A DNA stretch of 8,574 nucleotides from Desulfobacteraceae bacterium (GTDB taxonomy: Bacteria; Desulfobacterota; Desulfobacteria; Desulfobacterales; SURF-7), in the NCBI GenBank assembly GCA_030619585.1, contig JAUXBD010000033.1:1-8574 (forward strand). The letters run 5' to 3'. The translations under genes were made by a program, and so were the position numbers. This document shows, in pieces, positions 1-7,045 of the stretch. Every line of letters starts with the position of its first letter. Position 1 is the first letter of the stretch. A model generated the notes under the pieces. It searched no databases. It was not told the DNA's origin and saw nothing but the letters and a program-made list of their open reading frames with translations.

Positions 1-2379
1 ATCGGAAGAGCAGGTGTTGATATACACATATATGACCATCATCCACCCATGGTAGGTGATATTGAATCTAAACACAATATTTATGAACCAACAGGTGCAA
101 CTGTTACAATGCTCGTTAACATTATTAAAGAAAAAGGGATCGAGGTCTCACCTGATGAAGCCACCATGATGTGCCTTGGTATATATGAAGATACCGGTTC
201 TTTTACATTTTCCTCCACAACGGTAAAAGATTTTAAGGCGGCTGCATTTCTCCTTTCAAAAGGAGCCAACCTGAACACCATATCCGACCTTACCGCAAGA
301 GAGATAACCCCCCAACAGATAGGTATATTAAACGATATGATCCGGTCTGCAACCCATTATGATGTAAATGGTGTTGACGTGGTTGTCACAACCATATCAA
401 CTCATGGTTATGTACCTGATTTTGCATTCCTTGTTCACAAAATGCTTAGAATAGAAAACCTTAATTCTCTTTTTGCCATTGCACGCATGGAAAATAAAAT
501 TTATATTGTTGCCCGAAGCAGGATACATGAGGTGGATGCAGTGGCAATTGTCAAACCGCTTGGTGGCGGCGGGCACTCCTTTGCCGCACCAGCTTCCATA
601 AAGGGAAAAACCCTGGCTCAGACAGAACACCTGCTTATCGAAACCCTTTACAAGAAAGTTAGGTCTACAAGACAGATAAAAGACATTATGTCTTCGCCGG
701 CCATCACGGTAGAGCCGGATGTTTCCTGCAATGATGCAAGCAAAATTCTGACCCGCTATAACATAAACACCCTTCTGGTTACCACGAAAATTAACAAAAA
801 AGAAGCACTTCTTGGATACATATCCCGCCAGGTTATCGAAAAAGCCATGCACCACTCTTTGGGCCACGTTAAGCTAAAAGAGTATATGACAACTGAGATT
901 TTATCAACAAGTCCGGATGCCGACATATTGGAAATCCAGGAAAAAATAATCGAACAAAAGCAGCGGATTCTCCCGGTTATTGAAAATAATTTAATACTGG
1001 GGGTGGTTACCAGAACAGACCTTCTTAACCTGCTTGTTTACCACTCCCAGAAAAAAGGTGGAAAGCAGCGTGATCCGTTAGACAACAATGTGCACGCCAG
1101 AACCAAGAAGATAGTCTCATTTATGGAAGAGCGTCTTTCGAACAATATTATCGATATATTAAGGACGATCGGCCGGGCAGCAGAAGAGATGGGTTGCGGA
1201 GCTTATGTTGTGGGCGGTTTTGTGCGCGACCTTTTTCTCTACCAGCCCAATGAAGATTTGGATATAGTTATAGAGGGTGATGGTATTGAATTTGCCAAAA
1301 CGTTTGCCAAAAAATCAGCGGCACGTGTCAACGCCCATGAAAAATTCCATACAGCTGTAATAATTTTTCCTGACGGATTTAAGATTGATGTGGCATCTGC
1401 CAGGATGGAGTACTACAAGTTTCCCGCCTCCCTTCCTGTGGTTGAAATGGGTTCAATAAAACTTGATCTTTTCCGTAGGGATTTTACAATCAACACTCTG
1501 TCGATTCAACTTAATCCCGGCAGGTTTGGCATGCTTATCGATTTTTTCTCAGCCCAGCGAGACATTAAAGACAAAGCAATAAGAATATTGCATAATTTGA
1601 GTTTTGTTGAGGACCCCACACGCGTGTTTCGTGCCATCAGGTTTGAACAACGCTTTGACTTTACCATAGGGAAATTAACATCCGGGCTGATTAAAAATGC
1701 TGTTAAAATGGATTTTTTCAAGAGGCTCAGCGGACGGCGGGTATTTGCAGAACTACGCCTGATCCTTGAAGAGGAAAACCCCGCTCCGGCAATAATAAGG
1801 TTTAATGATTATAACCTTTTAAAGGTTATACACCCTTCAATAAAACTTGATAATAACCTTATAACGATGCTAAATTCAGCAAGAAAGGTGTTGGCATGGT
1901 ATGATTTGCTTTTCCTGGAAGAATCCTATAAGAAATGGGCTGTATATTTTCTTGCGATTCTTATGCAGTGTGATGAAAAAACATCAGATGAAATCTGCAC
2001 GCGGTTTGAACTTTCACCACGGCTTAGAAAAGTTTTTGGAAATGATCGTTTTGCAGCTGATGCCTGTCTTTTGAGGCTTGACAGGCACCTGCCATTAAAA
2101 AACAGCGTTCTTTATAAGCATCTTTCTGTTTTTAAAACCGAACTTCTTTTGTATATGATGGCGGCTGCAAAACATAAAAAGGTTAAAAAATCGATATCCT
2201 TTTACTGTACACAGCTTAGAGATATCACTGTTTCCATCAAAGGCAAAGATTTGATGGAAAAAGGTATCCCCCCGGGTCCGATATACAAAAAGATTTTTGA
2301 GGCTGTTTTAGATGCAAAGTTAAACGGACACCTTAAATCTCCCGAGGATGAACTCTCCTTTGCACGGGACTATGTTTAA
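1..2379 (+). CDS. DHH / CBS-pair / poly(A) polymerase-type tRNA nucleotidyltransferase fusion (5' partial)
   Basis: The reading frame is open from base 1, so the start lies upstream; 792 codons are visible. Counting from base 1, a DHH phosphoesterase motif (YDHHPP) is at residues 11-16, EDTGSF follows, and the DHHA1 glycine motif GGGGHSFAA is near 187-195. A pair of CBS domains covers about 226-346. The class II nucleotidyltransferase head follows: GGFVRD at 405-410, the metal-binding DLD (D419, D421), RRDFTINT at 492-499 and EDPTRVFRAIRF at 537-548. The rest is the helical tRNA-binding body; I see no HD domain. Established knowledge: this DHH-CBS-polymerase architecture occurs in Desulfobacterota and in Aquifex, where the enzyme adds the terminal A of tRNA CCA. 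That specificity is inferred here; CC-adding or full CCA-adding activity cannot be excluded. An internal ATG at 49 would cut off the DHH motif and is not the true start. It overlaps the next gene by 8 nt. Confidence 0.93.
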   Translation: MGRAGVDIHIYDHHPPMVGDIESKHNIYEPTGATVTMLVNIIKEKGIEVSPDEATMMCLGIYEDTGSFTFSSTTVKDFKAAAFLLSKGANLNTISDLTAREITPQQIGILNDMIRSATHYDVNGVDVVVTTISTHGYVPDFAFLVHKMLRIENLNSLFAIARMENKIYIVARSRIHEVDAVAIVKPLGGGGHSFAAPASIKGKTLAQTEHLLIETLYKKVRSTRQIKDIMSSPAITVEPDVSCNDASKILTRYNINTLLVTTKINKKEALLGYISRQVIEKAMHHSLGHVKLKEYMTTEILSTSPDADILEIQEKIIEQKQRILPVIENNLILGVVTRTDLLNLLVYHSQKKGGKQRDPLDNNVHARTKKIVSFMEERLSNNIIDILRTIGRAAEEMGCGAYVVGGFVRDLFLYQPNEDLDIVIEGDGIEFAKTFAKKSAARVNAHEKFHTAVIIFPDGFKIDVASARMEYYKFPASLPVVEMGSIKLDLFRRDFTINTLSIQLNPGRFGMLIDFFSAQRDIKDKAIRILHNLSFVEDPTRVFRAIRFEQRFDFTIGKLTSGLIKNAVKMDFFKRLSGRRVFAELRLILEEENPAPAIIRFNDYNLLKVIHPSIKLDNNLITMLNSARKVLAWYDLLFLEESYKKWAVYFLAILMQCDEKTSDEICTRFELSPRLRKVFGNDRFAADACLLRLDRHLPLKNSVLYKHLSVFKTELLLYMMAAAKHKKVKKSISFYCTQLRDITVSIKGKDLMEKGIPPGPIYKKIFEAVLDAKLNGHLKSPEDELSFARDYV
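1810..1830. repeat. Perfect 21-nt palindrome inside the nucleotidyltransferase gene
   Basis: The arms TATAACCTTT (1810-1819) and AAAGGTTATA (1821-1830) are perfect reverse complements around a single central T. A related half-site, ATAACCTTATAA, occurs at about 1853-1864. The palindrome encodes residues YNLLKVI of the helical domain. It may be a binding site, or chance in AT-rich codons. Confidence 0.6.
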
Positions 2380-3058
2380 CAGTTTAAATCAAATAGTTAT
2401 AATGATTGTTCCGCTTCTTTTTGCTGTAACCATACATGAGGTGGCTCACGGATTTGTTGCCTGGAAAATGGGGGACAATACTGCCAGGGCTGCTGGAAGA
2501 TTATCCTTAAACCCTATCAAGCACCTTGATTTTTTCGGGTCTCTTATTTTACCACTGATACTTAAAGTGTCGGGCGCACCCATTCTTTTCGGTTATGCCA
2601 AGCCCGTACCGGTTAATTTTGCCAACCTGCGTGATTTTCGAAAAGGGACAATCTTGGTTGCATCGGCCGGAGTAGTCGCAAACCTTGGTATGGCAATTAT
2701 TTCCGGCGTTTGCTTTCAGGTTCTGCTGCGCTTTGTACCTTTATGGTCTGAGTCAATATTACAACCCTTTGTTATGGATCTCTTTCTTATGCTCGGCTTT
2801 AGTGTGGTTATTAATTCTATTCTTGCGGTTTTCAATATGGTGCCTGTTCCGCCTTTGGACGGGGGCAGAGTTCTGTCCATGCTGCTGCCGGAGCAATTGA
2901 GGGTGAAATTTGCAAGCATTGAACGTTTCGGGTTTGTTTTAGTGATATTTTTACTTGTCATGGCCAGTGATCGACTGTTTAAACTTATCTTCTTTTTTAT
3001 AGCTCCCCTGCTCAGCCTACTGCTGGGAAACGATGGGATTAAATTTTTGTTCGGGTAA
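2372..3058 (+). CDS. Site-2 protease family (M50) membrane zinc metalloprotease
   Basis: This is a 228-residue polytopic membrane protein, predicted to be an intramembrane zinc protease. With the start at 2372, the zinc motif HEVAH is at residues 22-26 (ligands H22 and H26, catalytic E23) within the first membrane segment. The second signature, NMVPVPPLDGG, is at 155-165 (N155, P158, D163). Hydrophobic segments lie near 6-26, 53-66, 93-119, 131-156, 186-199 and 202-219. No PDZ domain is present, so it is the compact YwhC/S2P-like type rather than RseP. An alternative ATG at 2348 adds eight polar residues and overlaps the upstream gene by 32 nt; 2372 places the start as in other short S2P homologues. 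Neither start has a well-spaced Shine-Dalgarno, so coupling to the upstream stop is likely. The substrate is unknown. Confidence 0.9.
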   Translation: MFNSLNQIVIMIVPLLFAVTIHEVAHGFVAWKMGDNTARAAGRLSLNPIKHLDFFGSLILPLILKVSGAPILFGYAKPVPVNFANLRDFRKGTILVASAGVVANLGMAIISGVCFQVLLRFVPLWSESILQPFVMDLFLMLGFSVVINSILAVFNMVPVPPLDGGRVLSMLLPEQLRVKFASIERFGFVLVIFLLVMASDRLFKLIFFFIAPLLSLLLGNDGIKFLFG

Positions 3059-3072
3059 CAGGAGAAACTTAA

Positions 3073-4062
3073 ATGCCCAAAAAAAAACGGATATTAAGCG
3101 GAATGCGCCCCACAGGCCCGCTACACCTGGGAAACCTGCACGGCGCACTTGCCAACTGGGTGCAAATGCAGGATCAATATGACTGCTTTTTCTTTATCGC
3201 AGACTGGCATGCATTGACCAGTGATTATGAGGATACCGCTTCAATTTCAGATAATGTAAAAAACATGGTGATTGACTGGCTCAGTGCGGGTATTTCGTAT
3301 GAAAAGAGCACGCTTTTTGTGCAGTCTCATGTGAAAGAGCATGCAGAGCTTTTTCTTATTCTTTCAATGATAACACCGGTTCCCTGGCTTGAACGAAATC
3401 CCACCTATAAAGATCAGATAGTGCAGCTTGACAACAAAGACCTTTCAACTTTTGGTTTTCTGGGTTATCCTGTGCTGCAGGCTGCCGATATCATCATGTA
3501 TAAGGCTAACGGCGTTCCTGTGGGCGAAGACCAGGTTCCCCATGTTGAGATCACAAGAGAGATTACCCGGCGGTTTAATAATTACTACGAACATGTTTTT
3601 CCTGAGCCGGAAGCAATATTGACCAAGACTTCCAAAATACTAGGCCTGGATCGCCGTAAAATGAGCAAGAGCTATGACAACGCCATATACATGTCAGACA
3701 GCCCTGAAGATATCTTGGCCAAAGTTGCAAGGATGATTACAGACCCCCAGCGGGCAAGAAGAAACGATCCTGGTAACCCTGATGTGTGCAATGTTTTTGA
3801 GTTCCATAAACTGTATTCAGACAAAACAACCGTAAACGAAATAAATGAAACTTGCCGCAAGGCTGCGGTGGGATGTGTTGAATGTAAAAAAATAATGGCC
3901 GGAAATCTTGCCCAAACACTTGAACCCATACGTGAAAAAAGAAAGCATTATGAATCTCAGCCGGATCTTGTGCATGAAATCATAAAAACAGGCACGGATA
4001 AAGCAAGAAAAACCGCACAGCAGACCATGAAAGAGGTGCGGTCTGCCATGAAAATGTATTGA
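3073..4062 (+). CDS. trpS: Tryptophanyl-tRNA synthetase
   Basis: This cytoplasmic class I aminoacyl-tRNA synthetase charges tRNA-Trp. The 329 residues match the compact bacterial form (about 330). The HIGH-type signature is visible as TGPLHLGNLHGAL (residues 14-26, with HLGN at 18-21), and the second signature KMSKS is at 196-200 in RRKMSKSYDNAI. The VGEDQVPHVEITREI stretch, typical of bacterial TrpRS around the active site, is also present. The ATG is preceded by AGGAG at 3060-3064, eight bases upstream. The gene follows the protease by 14 nt, and its TGA stop overlaps the scpA ATG by one base (TGATG). There is no T-box or leader peptide in the short gap, so it is probably expressed from the upstream operon promoter. 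Nothing looks truncated. Confidence 0.97.
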   Translation: MPKKKRILSGMRPTGPLHLGNLHGALANWVQMQDQYDCFFFIADWHALTSDYEDTASISDNVKNMVIDWLSAGISYEKSTLFVQSHVKEHAELFLILSMITPVPWLERNPTYKDQIVQLDNKDLSTFGFLGYPVLQAADIIMYKANGVPVGEDQVPHVEITREITRRFNNYYEHVFPEPEAILTKTSKILGLDRRKMSKSYDNAIYMSDSPEDILAKVARMITDPQRARRNDPGNPDVCNVFEFHKLYSDKTTVNEINETCRKAAVGCVECKKIMAGNLAQTLEPIREKRKHYESQPDLVHEIIKTGTDKARKTAQQTMKEVRSAMKMY

Positions 4063-4772
4063 TGATAAGCAAACCGTATGAAATAAAGCTGGATATCTTT
4101 GAGGGTCCCATGGATCTGCTTGTCCATCTTATTAAAAAACATGAGGTGGACATATATGATATACCCATTGCCCTTATAACGAATCAGTTTCTTGAGTATA
4201 TAGAGCTCTTAAAATCGATGAATATCGACTCTGCCGGTGATTTTCTACTTATGGCCGCAACCCTTGCCAAAATAAAGTCTGCCATGCTGCTTCCGACTCA
4301 GGAGGGTGAAGAGGATGAAGAGGACCCCCGTTTGGAGATTACAAGACCCCTTCTTGAGTACTTGCAAATAAAGTCGGCGGCCGAGCAGCTGTATGAAAGA
4401 GATATTCTTGGAAAAGATACTTTTTCAAGAATACCTGTAAAGGGGGATTTCCCCGTTGGCTCAGAAGACAAAATTATAAAGGTCGGTCTTTTTGAACTTA
4501 TCGATGCATTTAAAAAAATTCTTGATAATATTTCCGAAGACCACCGTATAGATTTTTCCGCTGACAGAATATCTGTAAAAGACAGGATCACCGAAATCAT
4601 AGATATCCTTGAAGAAAAAAGATCCATTGTTTTTTCCGAGATCTTTTCTTCAAGTCTTGACAAAAGCGATGTGGTCATTACTTTTCTTGCACTATTGGAG
4701 ATGGTAAAACTTGGGCTCATCCAGGTTGCCCAGCATGTTCAAAGCGGTATTATAAGGTTGTTTTATATCTAA
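4062..4772 (+). CDS. scpA: Segregation and condensation protein A (kleisin)
   Basis: ScpA is the kleisin subunit that bridges SMC head domains and recruits ScpB, forming the SMC-ScpAB condensin-like complex for chromosome organisation and segregation. The 236-residue product starts with the family hallmark, an FEGPMDLLVHLIKK stretch (residues 13-26) followed by the N-terminal SMC-neck-binding helices. An acidic linker (EEGEEDEED) lies near residues 84-92. The C-terminal winged helix contains VITFLALLEMVKLGLI, the conserved kleisin end. A TTG at 4059 lies directly upstream in frame, but the ATG at 4062 overlaps the trpS stop by one base, a classic coupled start, and is preferred. Its stop overlaps the scpB start (TAATG). 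A strong inverted repeat lies within the gene (4608-4654). Confidence 0.95.
   Translation: MISKPYEIKLDIFEGPMDLLVHLIKKHEVDIYDIPIALITNQFLEYIELLKSMNIDSAGDFLLMAATLAKIKSAMLLPTQEGEEDEEDPRLEITRPLLEYLQIKSAAEQLYERDILGKDTFSRIPVKGDFPVGSEDKIIKVGLFELIDAFKKILDNISEDHRIDFSADRISVKDRITEIIDILEEKRSIVFSEIFSSSLDKSDVVITFLALLEMVKLGLIQVAQHVQSGIIRLFYI
4608..4654. repeat. Long imperfect inverted repeat inside scpA
   Basis: The left arm CTTGAAGAAAA-AA-GATC (4608-4624) pairs with the right arm GATC-TTTTCTTCAAG (4640-4654). This gives 15 base pairs with a two-A bulge and a 15-nt loop. No T-run follows, so it is not a standard terminator. The segment codes for normal ScpA residues (LEEKRSIVFSEIFSS). Confidence 0.6.
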
Positions 4773-5569
4773 TGGACGATTTGAAAAATATTGTTGAAAG
4801 CCTTTTGTTTGTTGCCAAGGATCCGATTACCCTTGAAAGCTTGAAAAAAGCAATACCGGACATTGAAGCAAAAGAGATCAGAGCAGCCCTTTTGGAGCTT
4901 TCAAAGGAGTATGAAGTCCGCAAAGGCGGCTTTTATTTGAAAGAGGTTGCCGGCGGGTATCAGCTTCGTACCAGACCCGAGTACCGTGAGTGGATAGCGC
5001 GCCTTATACAGCCCAACCCCATGCGCCTTAGCAAAGCCGCCCTGGAAACTCTTGCCATTATTGCATATAAACAGCCTGTAATACGCAGCGACGTTGAACA
5101 TATCAGGGGGGTTGATTCCGGAAGTATCGTCCGGCTGCTCCTTGATAAAAAACTCATACGTGTTCTGGGACACAAGGACATACCCGGGCGCCCCCTTATC
5201 TATGCCACCACAAAACATTTTCTTGAGGTGTTTGATTTAAAAGACCTAAGGGATCTCCCAACACCAAAAGAGATAGAAGAGCTTGGATCAGTGTTCTATG
5301 AAGATTCACAAGAAACAGCTCAAACACCCGGTGAACCCGAAAGCCAGAAGCAAGAGAATCCTGACCAAGCAAATGTTGACCAAACATACAAAAACCAGCC
5401 GGATAACAATCCCGGGCAAGAGGAACTCGCAGATAACGCCCAGAACCCTAACAATCTGCTAATTGCCGACCACACAAACCAGAATCAACCGGATATCAAC
5501 CCATTGATCATTGACTGTGCAGATGAAGATCAAGAAAACCATAACCAGATAACCCAGGATTCAAAATAG
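4772..5569 (+). CDS. scpB: Segregation and condensation protein B with long polar tail
   Basis: ScpB is the dimeric winged-helix partner that binds the ScpA kleisin linker in the SMC complex. Residues 1-165 carry the two winged-helix domains. Recognisable stretches are VESLLFVAKDPITLESL near the start, LSKAALETLAIIAYKQPV (residues 88-105), RSDVEHIRGVDSG, and GRPLIYATTKHFLEVF. The core ends near PTPKEIEEL (about residue 172). About 90 further residues, rich in Asn, Gln, Asp, Glu and Pro, follow with a repeated NQPDxNP motif (residues 208-214 and 238-244). Many ScpB proteins are about 170-200 residues, so the tail is an extension; it looks disordered and of unknown role. The ATG overlaps the scpA stop by one base, implying coupled, stoichiometric synthesis. 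It is the last gene of the first unit. Confidence 0.94.
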   Translation: MDDLKNIVESLLFVAKDPITLESLKKAIPDIEAKEIRAALLELSKEYEVRKGGFYLKEVAGGYQLRTRPEYREWIARLIQPNPMRLSKAALETLAIIAYKQPVIRSDVEHIRGVDSGSIVRLLLDKKLIRVLGHKDIPGRPLIYATTKHFLEVFDLKDLRDLPTPKEIEELGSVFYEDSQETAQTPGEPESQKQENPDQANVDQTYKNQPDNNPGQEELADNAQNPNNLLIADHTNQNQPDINPLIIDCADEDQENHNQITQDSK

Positions 5570-5634
5570 AGAATTGTTCCGGCAAAAAATTGTGGTATTA
5601 AATTCAACAAAGACTTTAAATTCCTTTAAGGTTT

Positions 5635-5643
5635 TGGTATAAA
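5635..5643 (+). promoter_or_regulatory. Candidate extended -10 promoter for the aldolase unit
   Basis: TGGTATAAA matches an extended -10 element (TGn followed by TATAAT, five of six bases). The best -35 at 17-bp spacing is a poor TTTAAA (5615-5620), which extended -10 promoters tolerate. Transcription would begin near 5650, within the first arm of the inner inverted repeat. This is a sequence-pattern call only. Confidence 0.35.
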
Positions 5644-5679
5644 TGGTTTGTTGTTCGATGCACAAAACTAATAAACCAT
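5643..5679. repeat. Inverted repeat at the predicted transcript start
   Basis: ATGGTTT (5643-5649) is a perfect reverse complement of AAACCAT (5673-5679). A G-U pair and one further pair extend the stem in RNA, leaving a loop of about 19 nt. It overlaps the candidate -10 element, so it could be a repressor operator or a 5' hairpin. No T-run follows, so it is not an intrinsic terminator. Confidence 0.45.
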
Positions 5680-5761
5680 ATTATTTTAAGAATATAGTCC
5701 ACAATAACAACTTCCGCCAATGGTGCAAACACAAAATTTAACATGAAAAGGGGGTTACATC

Positions 5762-7033
5762 ATGACAGATTTTACAAAAGCTCTTGAAATCGGCCGGCCA
5801 CCAAACATAAAAAACCTGTTTCCCAATTCACAGGCGCTGATTGTCAGTGGCAAATTTATTGACCGCGCATTGATTAAAAAGGGTAGCGCCATGACAATAG
5901 CCGCAAACGGAAGAAGTCATCTTGTAATAAGGGGCGCCCTTCAGGCTGCCCAGCGGGCCAACGCTGCCATTATAATCGAAATTGCAAGGTCAGAGGGCGG
6001 AGCAAGCGCATACTGTGCTATAAATTTCTGGAATATTGCAAGGCAGGTTGACGCTGTCTGTAACGAACTTGGCATAACCATCCCTGTTGCCATACATGCC
6101 GACCATTACGGTATTAAAAAGAAAGATGACATAAAAGGGGCATTGGTTGAAATACCTACCCTGTTTGAAGCAGGTGTTACGTCAATTGCCATTGATGCAT
6201 CCCATATGCCCGACGACGAAAACCTGCTGGCCAGCATCGAGTTGAACTCCGTTATACCTAAATGGGCGGGTCTTGAAACAGAAGTGGGTGAAATTAAAGG
6301 CAAAGAAGGTCTTTCCACCGTTGAGGAGGCTCTATTCCTAATGCAGGGTTTAAATGCCAACAACATATTTCCGGACTGGATAGCCCTTAACAACGGATCC
6401 ACTCATGGTATCGAGGCCAGCGATCAAGGGATACAGGTGGGGTTGACGTCTGAAATTCACGAGGCTTTGTCAAAGTATAATGTCTCCGGCGCGCAACATG
6501 GCACATCAGGCAATAATTCCGATAGGTTACGCGAAATCACCTCACAAACAAGAACAACCAAAGCCAACGTTGCAACCGCTCTTCAGATGATTTCATGGGG
6601 ACTTGAGGTTAACGATTACGGAAATGCCATTCTTGATGATGCCGGCAATTTTATAAAAGTTGAGGGCCAGGGCGCCACAGAACCCATGTGGCAGCAGATG
6701 CTTGATTATGCGCAATCTAATGGGCTTAAGGGTGGAAATTTTAAGAAGCTAAACCTTCCCTTTGAAAACAAACTTCTGGGTCAGCCAAAAGAGGTCCGGG
6801 ACCGGATGGCCAAATTGGTTGAAGAGTTTGTTCACAATTTACTTGTAACTGTTTTCAACGCAAAAGACACGGCAGGCCTGGCTTTGGATACAATTCTCGA
6901 AACGGGTTCATATGACCCCGGAGCAAAAATGGATAGAATTGAGGAGCCAGACCAGTGGACCCGGGGAAAAATCATGGAGCGAGCTGCTTCTATTAAATCT
7001 GACAAGGGTCCAGGAGGGGACTTTGACGATTAG
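5762..7033 (+). CDS. Class II fructose-bisphosphate aldolase-like protein (long, divergent form)
   Basis: This is a predicted zinc-dependent class II aldolase, probably cytoplasmic and acting on fructose 1,6-bisphosphate or a related ketose phosphate. The TIM-barrel signatures appear in order. IHADHYG (residues 111-117) gives the proton-shuttle Asp D114 and zinc ligand H115. SIAIDASHMP is at 141-150 and the acidic ETEVGEIKG at 172-180. NNGSTHG (210-216, H215) and GAQHGTSG (243-250, H246) supply the other likely zinc ligands and the phosphate loop. In KANVATALQ (267-275) the usual Asn is kept (N269), but the acidic positions of the classical NIDTD motif are Ala. At 423 residues it is longer than GatY/KbaY-type enzymes (about 285) and E. 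coli FbaA (359); the extra length is C-terminal. The start has a good Shine-Dalgarno at 5746-5754. It is probably co-transcribed with the Nudix gene 12 nt downstream. Family is clear; substrate is not. Confidence 0.85.
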   Translation: MTDFTKALEIGRPPNIKNLFPNSQALIVSGKFIDRALIKKGSAMTIAANGRSHLVIRGALQAAQRANAAIIIEIARSEGGASAYCAINFWNIARQVDAVCNELGITIPVAIHADHYGIKKKDDIKGALVEIPTLFEAGVTSIAIDASHMPDDENLLASIELNSVIPKWAGLETEVGEIKGKEGLSTVEEALFLMQGLNANNIFPDWIALNNGSTHGIEASDQGIQVGLTSEIHEALSKYNVSGAQHGTSGNNSDRLREITSQTRTTKANVATALQMISWGLEVNDYGNAILDDAGNFIKVEGQGATEPMWQQMLDYAQSNGLKGGNFKKLNLPFENKLLGQPKEVRDRMAKLVEEFVHNLLVTVFNAKDTAGLALDTILETGSYDPGAKMDRIEEPDQWTRGKIMERAASIKSDKGPGGDFDD

Positions 7034-7045
7034 CCCGCATCCCTC

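Larger units (their letters stand above)
5570..5761 (+). other. Non-coding AT-rich leader of the aldolase unit
   Basis: These 192 bases hold no plausible ORF and no clear terminator for scpB. They contain an extended -10-like element (5635-5643) and two CTTTAA copies exactly 10 bp apart (5614-5619, 5624-5629). An inner inverted repeat (5643-5679) is nested inside an outer one (ATTGTGG at 5589-5595, CCACAAT at 5699-5705). A Shine-Dalgarno, AAAAGGGGG, is at 5746-5754. The second operon probably starts here. Confidence 0.6.

Noticed and set aside
397..867. 156-codon open frame on the minus strand
   Set aside because: It is entirely antisense to the DHH/CBS coding region and its translation has no recognisable motif; shadow frame.
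4059..4061. TTG start for scpA
   Set aside because: The adjacent ATG at 4062 gives the standard one-base stop/start overlap with trpS and a normal ScpA N-terminus.
4298..4720. 140-codon open frame on the minus strand
   Set aside because: It is antisense to scpA and dominated by Ser/Ile/Leu low-complexity translation of the reverse strand of acidic and lysine codons.
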